Of a stretch of DNA of 64,000 bases, positions 10,913 through 25,000 are shown piece after piece. The stretch spans positions 1-64,000 of the forward strand of contig JAOPHQ010001992.1 of assembly GCA_030340625.1 (NCBI GenBank), given 5' to 3'. The stretch comes from Merluccius polli (lineage: Eukaryota > Chordata > Actinopteri > Gadiformes > Merlucciidae). Position 1 is the stretch's first letter. Each line of letters begins with the position of its first letter. Under the pieces are notes generated by a model, which was given only the letters and a program-made list of their open reading frames with translations, had not been told where the DNA came from and searched no databases. Both the position numbers and the translations under genes were made by a program.

Positions 10913-13900
10913 TCAATCCACCTTTACCACACTGTAGATCTTATTTACAAACCAGAAGCTGGAGAAGAAGCCGATGGTGCCTGGGGCGGAGAAAGAAAAG
11001 GAGGAAAGTGGTGTGAAATATATATAGTGTGAGTGTGTGTGCGTGTGCGTGTGTGTAAAGACCAGAAATAATTTAATCAAAACTATGTACTGAATGTGAA
11101 AGAATGAAGTGTGGACGTCAGGGTACTGCAGGAGCTGCCACAAATAAGCCAAGTGTCAAACCTCATAGCAAGCCATGCTTCCGCAGTAGCAGAAGGTGTC
11201 TTTATATCTACTAAAGGCCTGACTGATTTCCCTTTAAAAGGGTGCTGAGATGGCAGGAGACATCAATCTAATGCCTGAAACCTCCCCGTTTCATTATGTC
11301 ATGGTGGAAAACATGTAACGTATGCTTTCCTCCCCAGACGGATAACATTTTAATTAGCGCAGAGTTCCTGGTGGTGGATGTTCCATCATGTGGTCTACTA
11401 CTGCAGACTTACTTGTCTGATCAAAGCCAGGTTGAGGTGATGAGGCAAGAAACTTCACCAGGGAGTGCGTATTTTTATAAAAAGAAACGTAAACAACTGG
11501 ATTTGGATTATCATCGTTATCTGAGCTGGGAGTATAGCCTTGGATTTAATACATGTCATCTCTTGTGTGCTGCTTAATGCACATTGGTTAGGATAACGTC
11601 AGTACCTGCTGTGATGATGGACCAATGGGCCGTCTTATCCCCCAGACTCATATTGGTCTGAACCTATATAAAGAGGGGACTTCCAATCCAACATTTCCAA
11701 ACATCATAGGAGCGATAGACTGAAATCACCATCCGACAATTCATTAAATTACGTAAACAGAAATGCACTCGCCAATGATGCTGGTGATGTACATCTCTAG
11801 AGGACTCGGTCAGCCTCAGCCCCACCAGTTCGGCCAGTGTCACGCTAATAAGCAAACACTTTTTTATAGAGCTTGATTTTAGACCAAAATACTTTTAACC
11901 TCTGATAGGCTACTGTGTGGGGTAGAGGGATTCTCACTCACATTATTAGTTTTAGAAGAGAGCATGGCAGAAAGTGTACCAAGAAGTGTCCTCTACTTTG
12001 ATCAAACATCTGTCATAATAACTTATATTTCACTCTGGTATACATTTATTTTCTTTATTTATTCTTTGGATTTTCCCATTCACTCTTCCATTCCATTCAA
12101 CCATTATTTCCATTTTGTCATATTCATTCAACAATTTTCCGTGGCATTAAAAGGGGATGTTTTGTGACCATATATGGTTATTTATGGAAGTAATTGTATG
12201 GTAATGAGCTAAGCGGGCACAAGCATGAGGATTTAGAACGATCAGTATTTAGAAAGCTTGTCGTACGCACCGGTGTGCGTACGACAAGCCTAAGAATGCT
12301 TGATCGACTTTTTCATGCATACAAACTTTCTAAATTTCATGAGTACGATAGGATTTAGAATTGTATTAGTATGTAAGTTGGTCAAAAGCAATAACAGGTC
12401 ATGTTTGCAATTTTTTGATTTTCCTATTCCCTCTACCGCTTGCTGTGTGTACACATGGTTAGACCCTGTGCGTAAATGTTCTCCCAAAGTACGCACATTT
12501 TGAACAAATTGATAAATCCCACATTTTGTCTAAAAACTGCGTACACATGGTTTATGCACAGATTTGTTCGTATGCAACGTTGATAAATGACGGCCCAGGC
12601 TCTTCTCCGCAGAGAGAGCCTGGTTAGTTGCCATGGCTGACCCAGCAGCGAGAGAGAGCGTAACTTGATTGGCTGGATGTTGGTTTGATTTGAGACAGAA
12701 TCGATTGCTTATCCTTGGTATCCCGGATGTTGTATCTGAATTTGTCAACTTGGATTTTGGGATCTGAATTTGACCTATCGAACTTGAATATATATTATTT
12801 GATTTTTTTAAAACTTAAATTTTTGATTCTGAATTTGTGAACATTGAAAAATAAAAGTGAAAATTAGTTATTGAAAATTAGAAGATTTGAATTCAGAGTA
12901 GAGATGTTCCGATACCATTTTTTCCCTCCCGATACCGATTCCGATACTTGTGCTGTGGGTATCGGCCGATACCGAGTACCGATCCGATACCAGTATGTTA
13001 TAAAAAAAATTTAAAAAAGCATACATGCATGACTGTGATATGATTATCATAGTGGTAAGGCCTGGCTCAGGTTAAAGTCTTTGTAAAACATGAATAAAAA
13101 GAGCAAATTCAAGCCATTTATTTTTAAATAGAACAGTTAACAGCTGGATAGTTAATAGTTAGCCCTTTTTAGTGTTGGCGTTTTATTTAATTTTAACATC
13201 TGAATGTTAGGGAGAAGAAAAGATGGATGAAAAAAGAAAGAAAAAAAAAAACAGCGGTTAAAGCTAGCGAGTGAGTCCGGGAGAGGGCTGCTCTCCTCGG
13301 ACACATTACTCTGAAGCCCCGGTGACGGTCTGGAAGTGCGGATTAAAAAAAAAAAAAAAAACAGCGGTAAAAGCTAGCGTGTGTGTCCGGGAGAGGGCTG
13401 CTCTCCTCGGACACATTACTCTGAAGCCCCGGTGACGGTCTGGAAGTAGGGTGACCATTTATGAGTTGTTGAAAAGGAGGACACCTCAGCCCGTGGGGGG
13501 GGGGGTGCGCGCCTCGGACCTACGGCTGACGGGGGGGGGGGGGAGGAGGCGTGCGCGATCGCAATTACACCGCGGACCTACGGCCGACGGGGGGGGGGGG
13601 GGGGGGGGAAACCGGACGGTCCGGTCTAAAGCCGGACGAATGGCCACCCTATCTGGAAGTGCGGATTAATAAATAAAATAATGTGAGCGCGGTACAGCGG
13701 ACCTGAACCGGATGTGATGAGACCTGTTTCGCAGAATGCGTTAGTATGTTGCGCATAGCCCCTATTAGATTACTAATTGAAAACATTACGTGGTATCGGA
13801 TCGGTGCCTGGACTCCAGTAGTCGCCGATACCGATGCCAGCATTTTCGGCAGTATCGGAGCAATTTCCGATACTGGTATCGGAATCGGAACAACTCTAAT

Positions 13901-16900
13901 TCAGAGGTATTTCAGATACATAATTTCAATGCAAAAAATCAGTGCTAGAAATTCAATGCCTTTTAAAGGCACACTATGCAACTTTTGTACCTTAATATAA
14001 CAGCTTCAAAGTCATTTCGATGGTAAACAAACTCGTAGTATAGCGAATCATCCCGGTAGCAGCGCTGGGGAGGGTCGCTGCTGGCAGAACCAGCAATGCA
14101 AGTCTGAAGACAGCGCCCCCGACAAGTCTCACGAGAATCATGAATTGCTTTACGGCGCGACGTCACGCGACGTCACATACATCAGCGACATAAGAAGCAG
14201 CCTCAGTGGAAGATGCTAGCAGGCATTCACCTGAAACATTACCTGGTCAGTAGACATCTTTTGCCTGTTGGATGTCCGACGCTTCCATCCTACTGAACAT
14301 GTACCGGTATACAGGGGGGAGGGGCTCAGGCCGTGAGTGCAGAGACGTAGAGCCGTATATAGAGACGGCTCTGGCGAGTGGTATTTACGACAGTTAACGT
14401 TAAATACAAGTACTCCGTAGCGACTGTAGGGGTAGCTGTTTGACAAAACCGGAAAACTGCATAGTATGCCTTTAAATTTCCAAATCTGGTAAGACAGATT
14501 TGCTTCCATAGATTAAGTGATGGAGTCTCTGTGTGGGTGTGTCAGCCCAAGGACAGGGAGTGCCTTGCACTGCCGGTCCTTGTGCTGACTCACTCCTTCT
14601 GCCAACTGCATTTATTTCCTGGGGAAAGGCACCTGCGCCGTTCATTACAGTCCTTTTTAACACGCAAACCGCGAACAGCCACCTCTTAATGGGCGACGGC
14701 AACATTCTGATTATTTGTTTGATTTTTTGATTTACCTTGGCTGACGCCACTACAAGCCAAACGAGAGAGGTGTAAATGGGAACAAAAGGTTGCCATTATA
14801 CTAGGTGAGGCTAGTCTAAACATTAGAAGCCATGTCATTGTCAGTTAAAGGAAGATGTTTGTGTGTTTTTCATGATAAACAATAAAGCAGCATTACTCGT
14901 ACAGCGCTTTTTATGAACAGGAGATCCTGCAGACAGCAAACAGACCAACCCCCTGCCCTGCCATTGGCACACAATTGGAACACAGGCATTATTGTTAATT
15001 CACCATCCGGGCATATCCTCAGATAGTGAACAAATAATTGCCAAGAGTTGCGTTGCTCACCTGTGAACAGGAAGAAGATGAGCACCATGATGATGGTGTA
15101 GCCAAAGTAGAGTATGGTGCTGGCGGCGCCTATGATTTGCAGCTTGGAGAAGAAGTAATGGATGGCGTAGACGAACAGATAGACGGCCGTGAAGCCACTG
15201 GTCAGGAATGAGCGCCACCACCAGTGGTAGTCCTGGAAATAAGAATTATTTATTGATTAAATAATTAATAAAAACTCACAAAAATGAACAAGGTATTAGT
15301 TTTAAGTTTAAGTTGATGTAAAGGACAATATATGTGCATTTGAAATACAAGCAGGTCCTGCATTGCACTGCACTGCACTGCTTCAATGTAAGGTTGGTGA
15401 AAACTCCTGGTATGGAGTCCTTGTGAATAATACTAACTGCTTGGTTATTCTAGAGACCAACAAGGCTTGGAATGTGCTTTTGGAACTGCAGATCACACCA
15501 CTGAAACCTTCATAGAGTCACTGAAAACGAGTTGTTGAGTTTTAGATGAGAACATCAGCCTCTCACCTCAGCACAGAGGTGAAAGTAGCAGAGCAGGACT
15601 GTTGCCTCCGAGCAAGTGATCAGTAGAATAATGAAGACGAGGAACAAGAAGCCAAACATGTAGTACATCTGGTGCGACCTGAAAGACACACCCACACAAA
15701 CAAATATTTAGGCAAATGTGTAGCGTCATTGCATACGTTGTTACAACTGCGGGGCGTTCAGGCCCCTGCTCCTGGACACATGCGTACCAAATGCTGTTGA
15801 GGATGAAGAAGAGCTGAATGAAGATGCAGCCGAAGGGCAGAATGCCGCCCATGACGATACCCGGGATGGGCTTGGTGAAGAAGGACTGCTCCGGGATCTG
15901 GCGGGGAATCTGATTGGTTCGCACGGGCTGCTCGATGGCCTGGAAGATGGACAGCAAGAAATACCAGAAAGGTTATTTAAAAAGGCATAACAATATAATA
16001 ATTATACACTCGCTTTGACCTCACTCCCACCCAAAAAAAGAGCGAGAGACAGAAAGAGAGCGACATAAAGGTCTCATTCGGTCGTTTTTTCGTTAATTTT
16101 GCAGTCTGTTTCAGGCTGTTCTAATTTGGAGGAGGAGGTGGGCGGGGAAGAACGAGAGGTTTTCGGCTCTTACTCATGAATATTCATGACATTTAAATGA
16201 CTTGCCTCTGATTGGCTAACAGCACTGTCCGTCACAGTGATGTTAGCCAATCAGAGGCGAGTGATCTAGTGTGTTATCAACCATAGCCATCTTATACATA
16301 TGTTACTATATACATCCATTAGATACATTCATGATATAAGATGTCTATGTTATCAACACGACAAATCACCACAACGTCACAACAACAATATACGTTCTTC
16401 CGGGTGGCAAAAGACGAAGCGTTCTCCGATGGCAGAACTAGTAAACAAACCCCTCCATATCATTTGACAGGGCAGAGCGATCGAGAAAACAGTACATGGC
16501 TTGAATGTAGTGTTGCTTTCGTCAACGAAAATTATGACTAAATATCGTCGTCAACGAACCTTTATCACGTGACGAAAACGAGACGAGACGCAACGAAAAT
16601 GGTGGTCATGTGACGAAAACTATAATCAAATTTATAATGCAATATTGTTGACGAATAAAAACGGGACTAAATGTGGTTTTCAAAATAAAAACTCTTTTCG
16701 TCCCGTTCATTTCGTCCCGCTATTATTATTATTTTGAAATATTTCTGTTTCCTGAGTCTCGGGGCTGCATCAGCGCACTCACTGCGAAGACGCAAGCGAC
16801 GTCACTTCCTCAATCCCCACTCGCGGCAAGTTAAAGGCCTTTACACACCGGGGCGTTTTTTTTCCTGTGATTAATTCGCACGTAAATATGAGTTTTCTTA

Positions 16901-19006
16901 CTGTTGTTTTTGTCATGAGTACTTTCACACAGAACGCAAATATTACGCGGCGAAAAAGCCGCTTCACTTGTATTGAACAAATGTTGCAACTGTCGCAGAT
17001 TCGCATCGCTGCCGCTATGAATAGTTTTGATGTGAAATAGGAGAGTATACATTTTCGTGTTGTTTATTCGTCACGCCGGTGTGTAAAGGCCTTAAAGCTC
17101 AAACAAAACCTGGCAGGTTAGCCATGTGTGTGTACTTCTTACATGTTTGGTGGGTAAAATAAATATGTTGTAAATTCAAATCAGAGCGTCTTCCATGTCT
17201 GGAATTGAATGTTTTCTTGAGTCTATAAGGTAACAATAATATAATAATAAGATAACCTTGTTTGACTTGTGAAATGGGTGACTTAAAGAAAATGTTGGTT
17301 TTGTCTATACTATACTAGGTACTTGTACTATATTTACTGGTTTAAATAGAATTGCATTACTAAAAAGAGACTAAAATACAATGTTCATTAACTAAAACTA
17401 GACTAAAATAGTCATGGATAATTCTGACTAAAATAAGACTAAAATGCTCAGACTTTTAGTCGACTGAAACTTGACTAGACTAAAATAGTACAAACGTGAC
17501 TAAAACTAATAAAGACTAAAATGACAGTTTGACACAAAGACTAGACTAGACTAAAATGAAAACAGGCCGCCAAAAACAACACTACTTGAATGAATGATTT
17601 GCTTCTTGCGGGGCGCTACGTGACGTCTCATTAATTCATACGGGTATGGGAAGTGTCATTAATATATTACGACGGAGTATTAGGGCCACATTAAGAATTT
17701 GTTTCCCATTAAATTACGAGAATAAAGTCGTAAATATTGAATTACGAGAATAAAGTCGTAAATATTGAATGAATTACGAGAATAAAGTCGTACATATTGA
17801 ATTCATTACGGCTACACTATAGGCTACACGTTAAACGTTTATTATACGGTTGTGCTCACTGAGCAAACCCAGGTTTAAGGCAGCCTACAGGTTAACGTGT
17901 GTTACATGTTTAAGAAGTCGGGGTATTGCTGGACTCTATCGCGTCTATCTCCGGAACGGAAAATGATAGCGACGTAATACTTTTTTTTTATGAAACCGAG
18001 AGATGCAGCATTTAGAACTTACAACTTCTGATCAACAACAATGTTTGCCGTATACTGTTTTCCTGAGGGCGGTCTCAAGCCAAGGTAGGCGAGGTCATGA
18101 ATATTCATACACATTCATACGTCAGACTGTTGGCTTTTTCTCACTTCCTCGTTTCTGACTTCCTCGTCCGTCTATGTTCTTACATTGGCTAATGCATGCA
18201 ATGGGGGTAGAATAACGTTTTCCATGTGCAGCATCCATATGCAACTAGGAGTGACCTATCATATTCCAAAAGGAGCAAGTAAAAACGGTTTACCGGTGAA
18301 GGAGACCTTTAAACTCACCGGTTTCTTGAAGCCAAAGTAGGCGCCGAGAAAGGTGAGAGGCACAGAGATACCGAACCACAGAGCCAAAATGGCGACGAGA
18401 GTGCCAAAGGGGATGGCTGCAGAGGAGCCCTCTACCCACAGGATCAGGTTCATCAGGAAGAAGTCTGCAAAAATGATCCTGGGGAGTGGGGGGAGAGCAT
18501 GTCATGGTAGAGTCCACCCAGTAGACAGAAGCCGGCCGTTAACTCTGTGATGGCTTTATGTGGTGAAGGATTAACTTGCATGCACCTACGATAATGAATG
18601 ATATGAAGATATGAGGACAGATATGAAGATCGTTTCAGAAAACGACACATACGGAGTATGGATCGAGTATCAAGCACATACTGAGTATATCTCCAGCATT
18701 GCATGTACTTTTATTTTAAAACATGTTACAAACCCATTTTATGTTGCCCTAACCAATCCTCATTTATTCCATAGCCATGCCACACATCTTTCAAGGAAAT
18801 GTGATGAAGAGGAACATTTAAGGAACCTTGCTGTATGTATTTATTTACTAACATCTAGGGCAGCAACGATTCATCGAGTTACTCGATTATGAAAATTCCT
18901 CGAGGCAAAACATCTGCCTCGAAGCCTCATTAAATTCCTATGACGCGCCTATGTGCAGGGATCTGATTGTTCCACACGGACCGTTGTTCAGGAAGCACAC
19001 CAGCGC

Positions 19007-19042
<36 letters not shown>

Positions 19043-22000
19043 TCGGCCGTAGGTCCGCGGTGTGTTACTATTGCGCGCACCCCCCCCCCCCCGTAGGTCC
19101 GTGGTGTGTTACTATTACTATATATCCGATTCCTCGATTAATCGATCGATAAAGTGCTAAATTAATCGATTACAAAAAGAATCGATAGCTGCAGCCCTAC
19201 TAACATCTTTGTATGTTTTCTCTGTATATAGGTGCTTTAAGGAACCTTGCTGTATGTATTTTTATTTATTGACATCTTTGTATGTTTTCTCTGTATATAG
19301 GTGCTTTAAGGAACCTTGCTGTATGTATTTATTTATGAACATCTTTGTATGTTTTCTCTGTATACATGTGCTTTTAGGATCCTTGCTGTATGTATTTATT
19401 TACCAACATCTTTGTATGTTTTCTCTGTTTGTATATAGGTGCTTTTAGGAACCTTGCTGTATGTATGTATTTACTAACATCTTTGTATGTTTTCTCTGTT
19501 TGTATATAGGTGCTTTTAGGAACCTTGCTGTATGTATGTATTTACTAACATCTTTGTATGTTTTCTCTGTTTGTATATAGGTGCTTTTAGGATCCTTGCT
19601 GTATGTATTTATTTACTAACATCTTTGTATGTTTTCTCTGTTTGTATATATGTGCTTTTAGGAACCTTGCTGTATGTATTTATTTACTAACATTTTTGTA
19701 TTTGTTCTCTGTTTGTATATAGGTGCTTTTAGAACCTTGCTGTATGTATTTATTTACTAACATCTTGTATGTTTTTGTACGTGGAATGGTTGTCTTTTAC
19801 AGCTGCGGCAAAAGCACAAGCAGAATGTTCCACTTTGTGGGACAATAGAGTAATCTTGAATCTTGAAATGGGTTAATTTATTTTGTGGCCCGCTGCCTTA
19901 CCGCTTGCGACTAGCTAGAGCACACCAGCAGTACCTATTATATTATTATTTCTATTATAATATCCAACTAATCTCAGGTCCAGCAGTCCTAATATGTTAT
20001 AGGAGAACTTTAGGAGAAACCAGAAACTGAAAGGGGCGGAGTTAAGCCCCATTCACGCGAGTTGATGAAGCTTTCAGAAGGGGATTTTAATAAGTGTATT
20101 CCTACAGTGGCCAGTCTACATAGCGTTGCTTTGAAAGCTTCAGACACTTTTTTACCATTTATTAGTGTCAACCGAGTTTGTGTTCTCCAATTCCGCGCTT
20201 ACAGATCCCCGTATCCAGCAAAACGATTGAAAGAAAGTGAAACCCGTTCACCCAGATTTGAGCTTGTCTGCCATCTAAAAGATTGATCTCGAGTCTGATT
20301 CGTGAGACTAATATCCAACTCACATCTGCAGGACGAAAAGAGAAGAATGACACTCGACCTACCCTGGGCACAGCAGCGCTGTCAAAAGAACGTTGGTCTT
20401 CCACTTCTCACCTCCGAAAGCTGAGGAAACGAAGCAACGCAAAAGGGAGAGAGAGAGACGATTGGTTAGAACACCGGTAGGAGCACATGGCGACGCAAAG
20501 TCCAGAAGGACGGTGTCCTTACTTTTGTAGAGGCGCGCGGACACGTAGCCGGCCGGGGTGCCGAGGAGGACCCAGAGAACCACAGCGCAGGTCATCAGAG
20601 CACCGCGGTTGGCTGGGCTGAGGAAGCCCAGGCAGGCCAGGACTAGAGAGGAGCATGGAGACACACATCCAGGTCAATGAGGTCTAACGGATAACGTTTG
20701 AGCAAGACCCGCAAATGGAGAGATTGAGTCAACACTTCGAATTAAAGTAAGTAAAGACGAAGTAAAGACTCTTTGAACATCACACCATGTCCCTCGGCTT
20801 ATGTCTCATCATCGCAAACAGGGGTTGAAATTAAGCTGTTTTACTCGCCAAATGCGAGTAATTTTTGTATTTGTCGAGTAATTTATGAAGACCACTCGCC
20901 ACTCTGGCGAGTAATCTAAAAAAATAAAAGCCCATCATTAAGGGCGTCAGTTTGGTTTTAGAAGTGGTGGGGACCAGGGCTGGAGTGGGAACAAAATTCG
21001 GTGCGATTGGGGGAGGTGCGCGATTGTCGACGGGGGGGGGGGGGGGGGTATGGGGACCCGCCAGCCGCGGCCCGGCTGCGGACCCAGCACCGGACCCGCC
21101 AGCCACGGACCCAGCACCGGACCCGCCAGCCACGGACCCAGCACCGGACCCGCCCGCCACGGACCCAGCACCGGACCCGCCAGCCACGGACCCAGCACCG
21201 GACCCGCCAGCCACGGACCCAGCACCGGACCCGCCAGCCACGGACCCAGCACCGGACCCGCCAGCCGCGGACCCGCCAGCCGCGGACCCGACCGCGGACT
21301 CAGCCCCGGGCCCGGCCGCGGACCCAGCACCGAACCCGCCAATCGTGGACCCGGCCGCGGACTCCACACACAGCCGGTGTGCATGCTGAGAGGATGTCAT
21401 CGTGCGCGCCTATCGCATGATTTAGACTTGACGGTTTCGGTTGAGTATGTGGGGATTTTTTCGGTCGCAATTGGTTTGAAAAAAATGTGTTACGAACAGT
21501 GGTGTAACTATCGACGGTGCAACAGGCCCAGACGCCCCCCCCCCCCCCCCCCCCCCCGTCAACAATCACGCAGCGATTTCTTTAGATAACTATCTGGGTT
21601 GAAAATGAAACCCATTCGTGCTACAGTTCGACCCTACATCTAGTCTGCGCTCGAGACTGGTTGGGCAGGTGCTGCCACTTTTACTGCAACAATGTCAAAG
21701 GTGCTGTACTTGCCCACCAGGCTTTTGTGGAGCATAGCGTGTGGTGTGCCTTGCTCCACAGCAATTGATCTACAACAAAAAACTAAACAAAGAGCATAAA
21801 AAGGATACTCACAGAGTGTGATGAAGGTCATGATGAAGATCTGGGTGCCCTGTCCCAGGAAGACAGACAGCAGCATGCCCTTCCTGGGGGGGCGGAAGAC
21901 ATCCCCATGCACCTGCTTCCAGCCAGACTCCTCCTGGGCATCCTCCTGAAGTGGGGGGGGGGGGGGGGGTGGCACAACAGAGATGCGATGAAGTAAAGCA

Positions 22001-25000
22001 CTGAGGGGTTCTCTGACGTTTTAAGTACCGGAACAGCTGATCATCCGTTAGTGTCACAGAACAACAGGCCGGGAGTGATAATTAGATCATTAAATAAGTA
22101 TAAATGTGGTATGTGTGAAGGAGTGGTTTATCATTTAACAGCATTAACTCCTGTGCTAAAAGCAGCATAGGGGAATTATTATTTATATACATATATCATC
22201 ATGTGTAAATATATACATATATATAAATAATAATAATAGAATTTTTTTTGTGACCCTTTACCAATAAGAAATGCACCAAAACACCCGATTTCACCACCTT
22301 AGTACAGAACAGATCAGAGTCAATCGTCTTACGTAGATTATTTGGATTTTTCCTGGTGTTGGGACCTTAATCATGTCCTGTGGAACGTCATACAATGTTG
22401 ACATGGCTATGTATTCTCATATTGTTGTAAAGTCAGCTTAATGCTTCTGTGAAAAATATAAATATTTTCACTTTAATAGTTTGAGAGTAAAAATAAGACT
22501 AAGACAAAAACTCAAGAAGTCATTAACTGTCAAGGCAGCATGCTTCAGTATTTAGTTACTAAATTTATTCCTAGACATTCCTGTTAGCCATATAGCATTA
22601 GAGGCAAACAAAAAGAGGAATAAGCCCCAAAATGTCATCTGCTTTTACCTGGTCCACCTGGTTGTATCTGGCTATATCCTTATGCAGGGTTCTCAGCATG
22701 ATCATGGCAACCATGCCGGACAGGAAGAGGACAATGACTAGCGAGTTCATGATACTGTAAAAACACATCGGTCACACCACAGCATCAACAACCAGTTACA
22801 AAAACAAACAAATTAAAAACACACAGGCACACATATTCTAAATGCAGACATAGCAGTTAGTAGCAACTGATGAACACATGAGTCCACACACAAAAAAATG
22901 ATATTTAGAATCGTCATACCTAAACCACTGGATGTTGGTGTGTGGCATGGACACCAGGATGTAATCCCATCGGGAGGCCCATTTGATGTCATTGTTCTCC
23001 TACGAAACAACATTTCAAATCACTACAGGCTATTGGTAACCAGATTACCCATTGATACATATGCACACACACACACGCACACACCTCATAGCGAACCGAG
23101 TAGGTGTATGTTATCTTCAGGTCATCGTCCAAATCTCCAAAAACGTCCATCGGCGTTCCTCCCCGACACACAGGGTTGCTCTCGTCCTGTTGGTTGATAC
23201 TGTCCCATGGAAAACGCAACAACATTAAAGCAACAAGTTGAGATGGTGTGAATATGAATATGGTATGAATGAATAAATAAATAGCTAATCCTTGTGAGAT
23301 TATTTGAATGTTTATCTAAATTGCATTGGCCAAGAAGGCACACACGGTTTAATTTTTCCAGTAGGAGGGATAGGAAGAAAGCACCTATGCCCTCGAGTGT
23401 CACCACACACATTCCAGTGACCAGTGCTTCACAACGACAATTCATGGACAGACGTCGCCTGTTGCCTACGCCACATATACACACCTCTTGGGCTCCAGAG
23501 TAGCAGCCACCAGCCTCGCGCCTCTCCATCCTTCTGACGCTCCACTGTGGTAAGTGATCTTAATGTCTACGTGGTTAAACACATAGAAGGTGTGCTTTCT
23601 ATTGAATTCCGCCTGGAGGAAAATTTAAAAATGTAAATATATATATATATATACACACACACACATATATATCTATATTTCTAGCAATAAAGTAAACAGA
23701 AAATATTCCCCTGTGCATAACTCCAGGTTACACTAGAGCCCATACAAAAAAAATCTGTTACACCATTATAACAGATAGAGCTGACTCACATTGATGACAC
23801 AGGCATCCTTGGCCCGGCCTTGAGGGGTGACGTAGCAGCCAATGGGAAAGCCCGGATTGCAGTACTTCTGACCATCGTCGACATCGTAGCACCAAGTCAC
23901 TGGCATATTGTCAATGATCCTGGGAAAAGGAAACCAAACAGCAACAAGCAAAAAAGGGCGCAGGGTCAGCCTTTCAGTCTTCAAACTTCAACCTTTGTTT
24001 GCAACTGTACTCATAAAACAGGTTGGTCAACCAGTGATGTTGGTAGTTGAGCTGCATTCCGCGCTTCAGGAAATCCAGTTTTTCCGCATCCTCCTTAGCG
24101 CCCTTTTTGTACGTCTTCGTGCACACCGTCTTGCACTCCACCGTCTCATTAAATCTGAACTATAATAAAAAAAACACAAAAAAACAAAACGTGTTGAGCA
24201 GGTTAAGTGTAAAAGGTTTGCCTAGGAAAATCGAGGACATGTAAAGAGAGCTCCCCTCCCAGTTCTCAACGCTGGACATATTTACGCATCACATCACCAC
24301 CCCGCCGTGGCTCTCACTTTGTACGGCGACGTCTCGATTCGCTCCCCGAACAGCACTTGGCCCAGGTTCTCCGACGGCCTCCTCTCCTTGTCATCGTGGC
24401 AGAAGTCAAACCTTTTTTTTGGGAGAAACAACTGTTCAACACTTGTAACAAACCAAGACAAACCAGGCGACAACTCAGTGAACACCATGCATTGGGGGGG
24501 GGGGAAACGTACACGTCATATTCGTAGGGCAGCACCGACTCCACCGAGTCCAGCCGGTTCACGAACAGCTGGATCAAATTCTGCAACGAAAACAAAGAGT
24601 TATGGGACTAACTGACGGCGTCAGTTAGTGTTGAAGCACAGCAGCTCATCCACAGCTGCTTGGTGTACACTTTGGTACCGTCGTCTAGCCGATAGTAAAT
24701 AGTAGCTATGGTACCGGTAGTGGTAGGTAGACTACCTACCACTGTCATAGTGGTAGGTAGTCTACCTACCACTATGACAGTGGTAGGGAGACTACCTACC
24801 ACTATGACAGTGGTAGGGAGTCATACCACACAACAAAATGTTAGCTGTTTTTACATTGCGTTGTTTTTTTTTAAATTGAATCGAGACACTGAACTACCAT
24901 AAAGGAAGAAAAAAAAAAAACAACACACACAATATCGATAAGACGCGTACCAAACGTGTGCTCGGAATAACGCTTCTTTCACTTTACCTGGCAGTCGTCT

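Noticed and set aside
19209..19448. 79-codon frame with repeated Cys/Tyr segments
   Set aside because: Translation of the intronic minisatellite.
18820..19790. CRISPR-like array
   Set aside because: Repeats are contiguous 70-bp satellite units without unique spacers, in a vertebrate intron.
20831..21420. Several 139-189-codon frames on both strands
   Set aside because: All come from the stop-free 27-bp satellite in a tm9sf2 intron.
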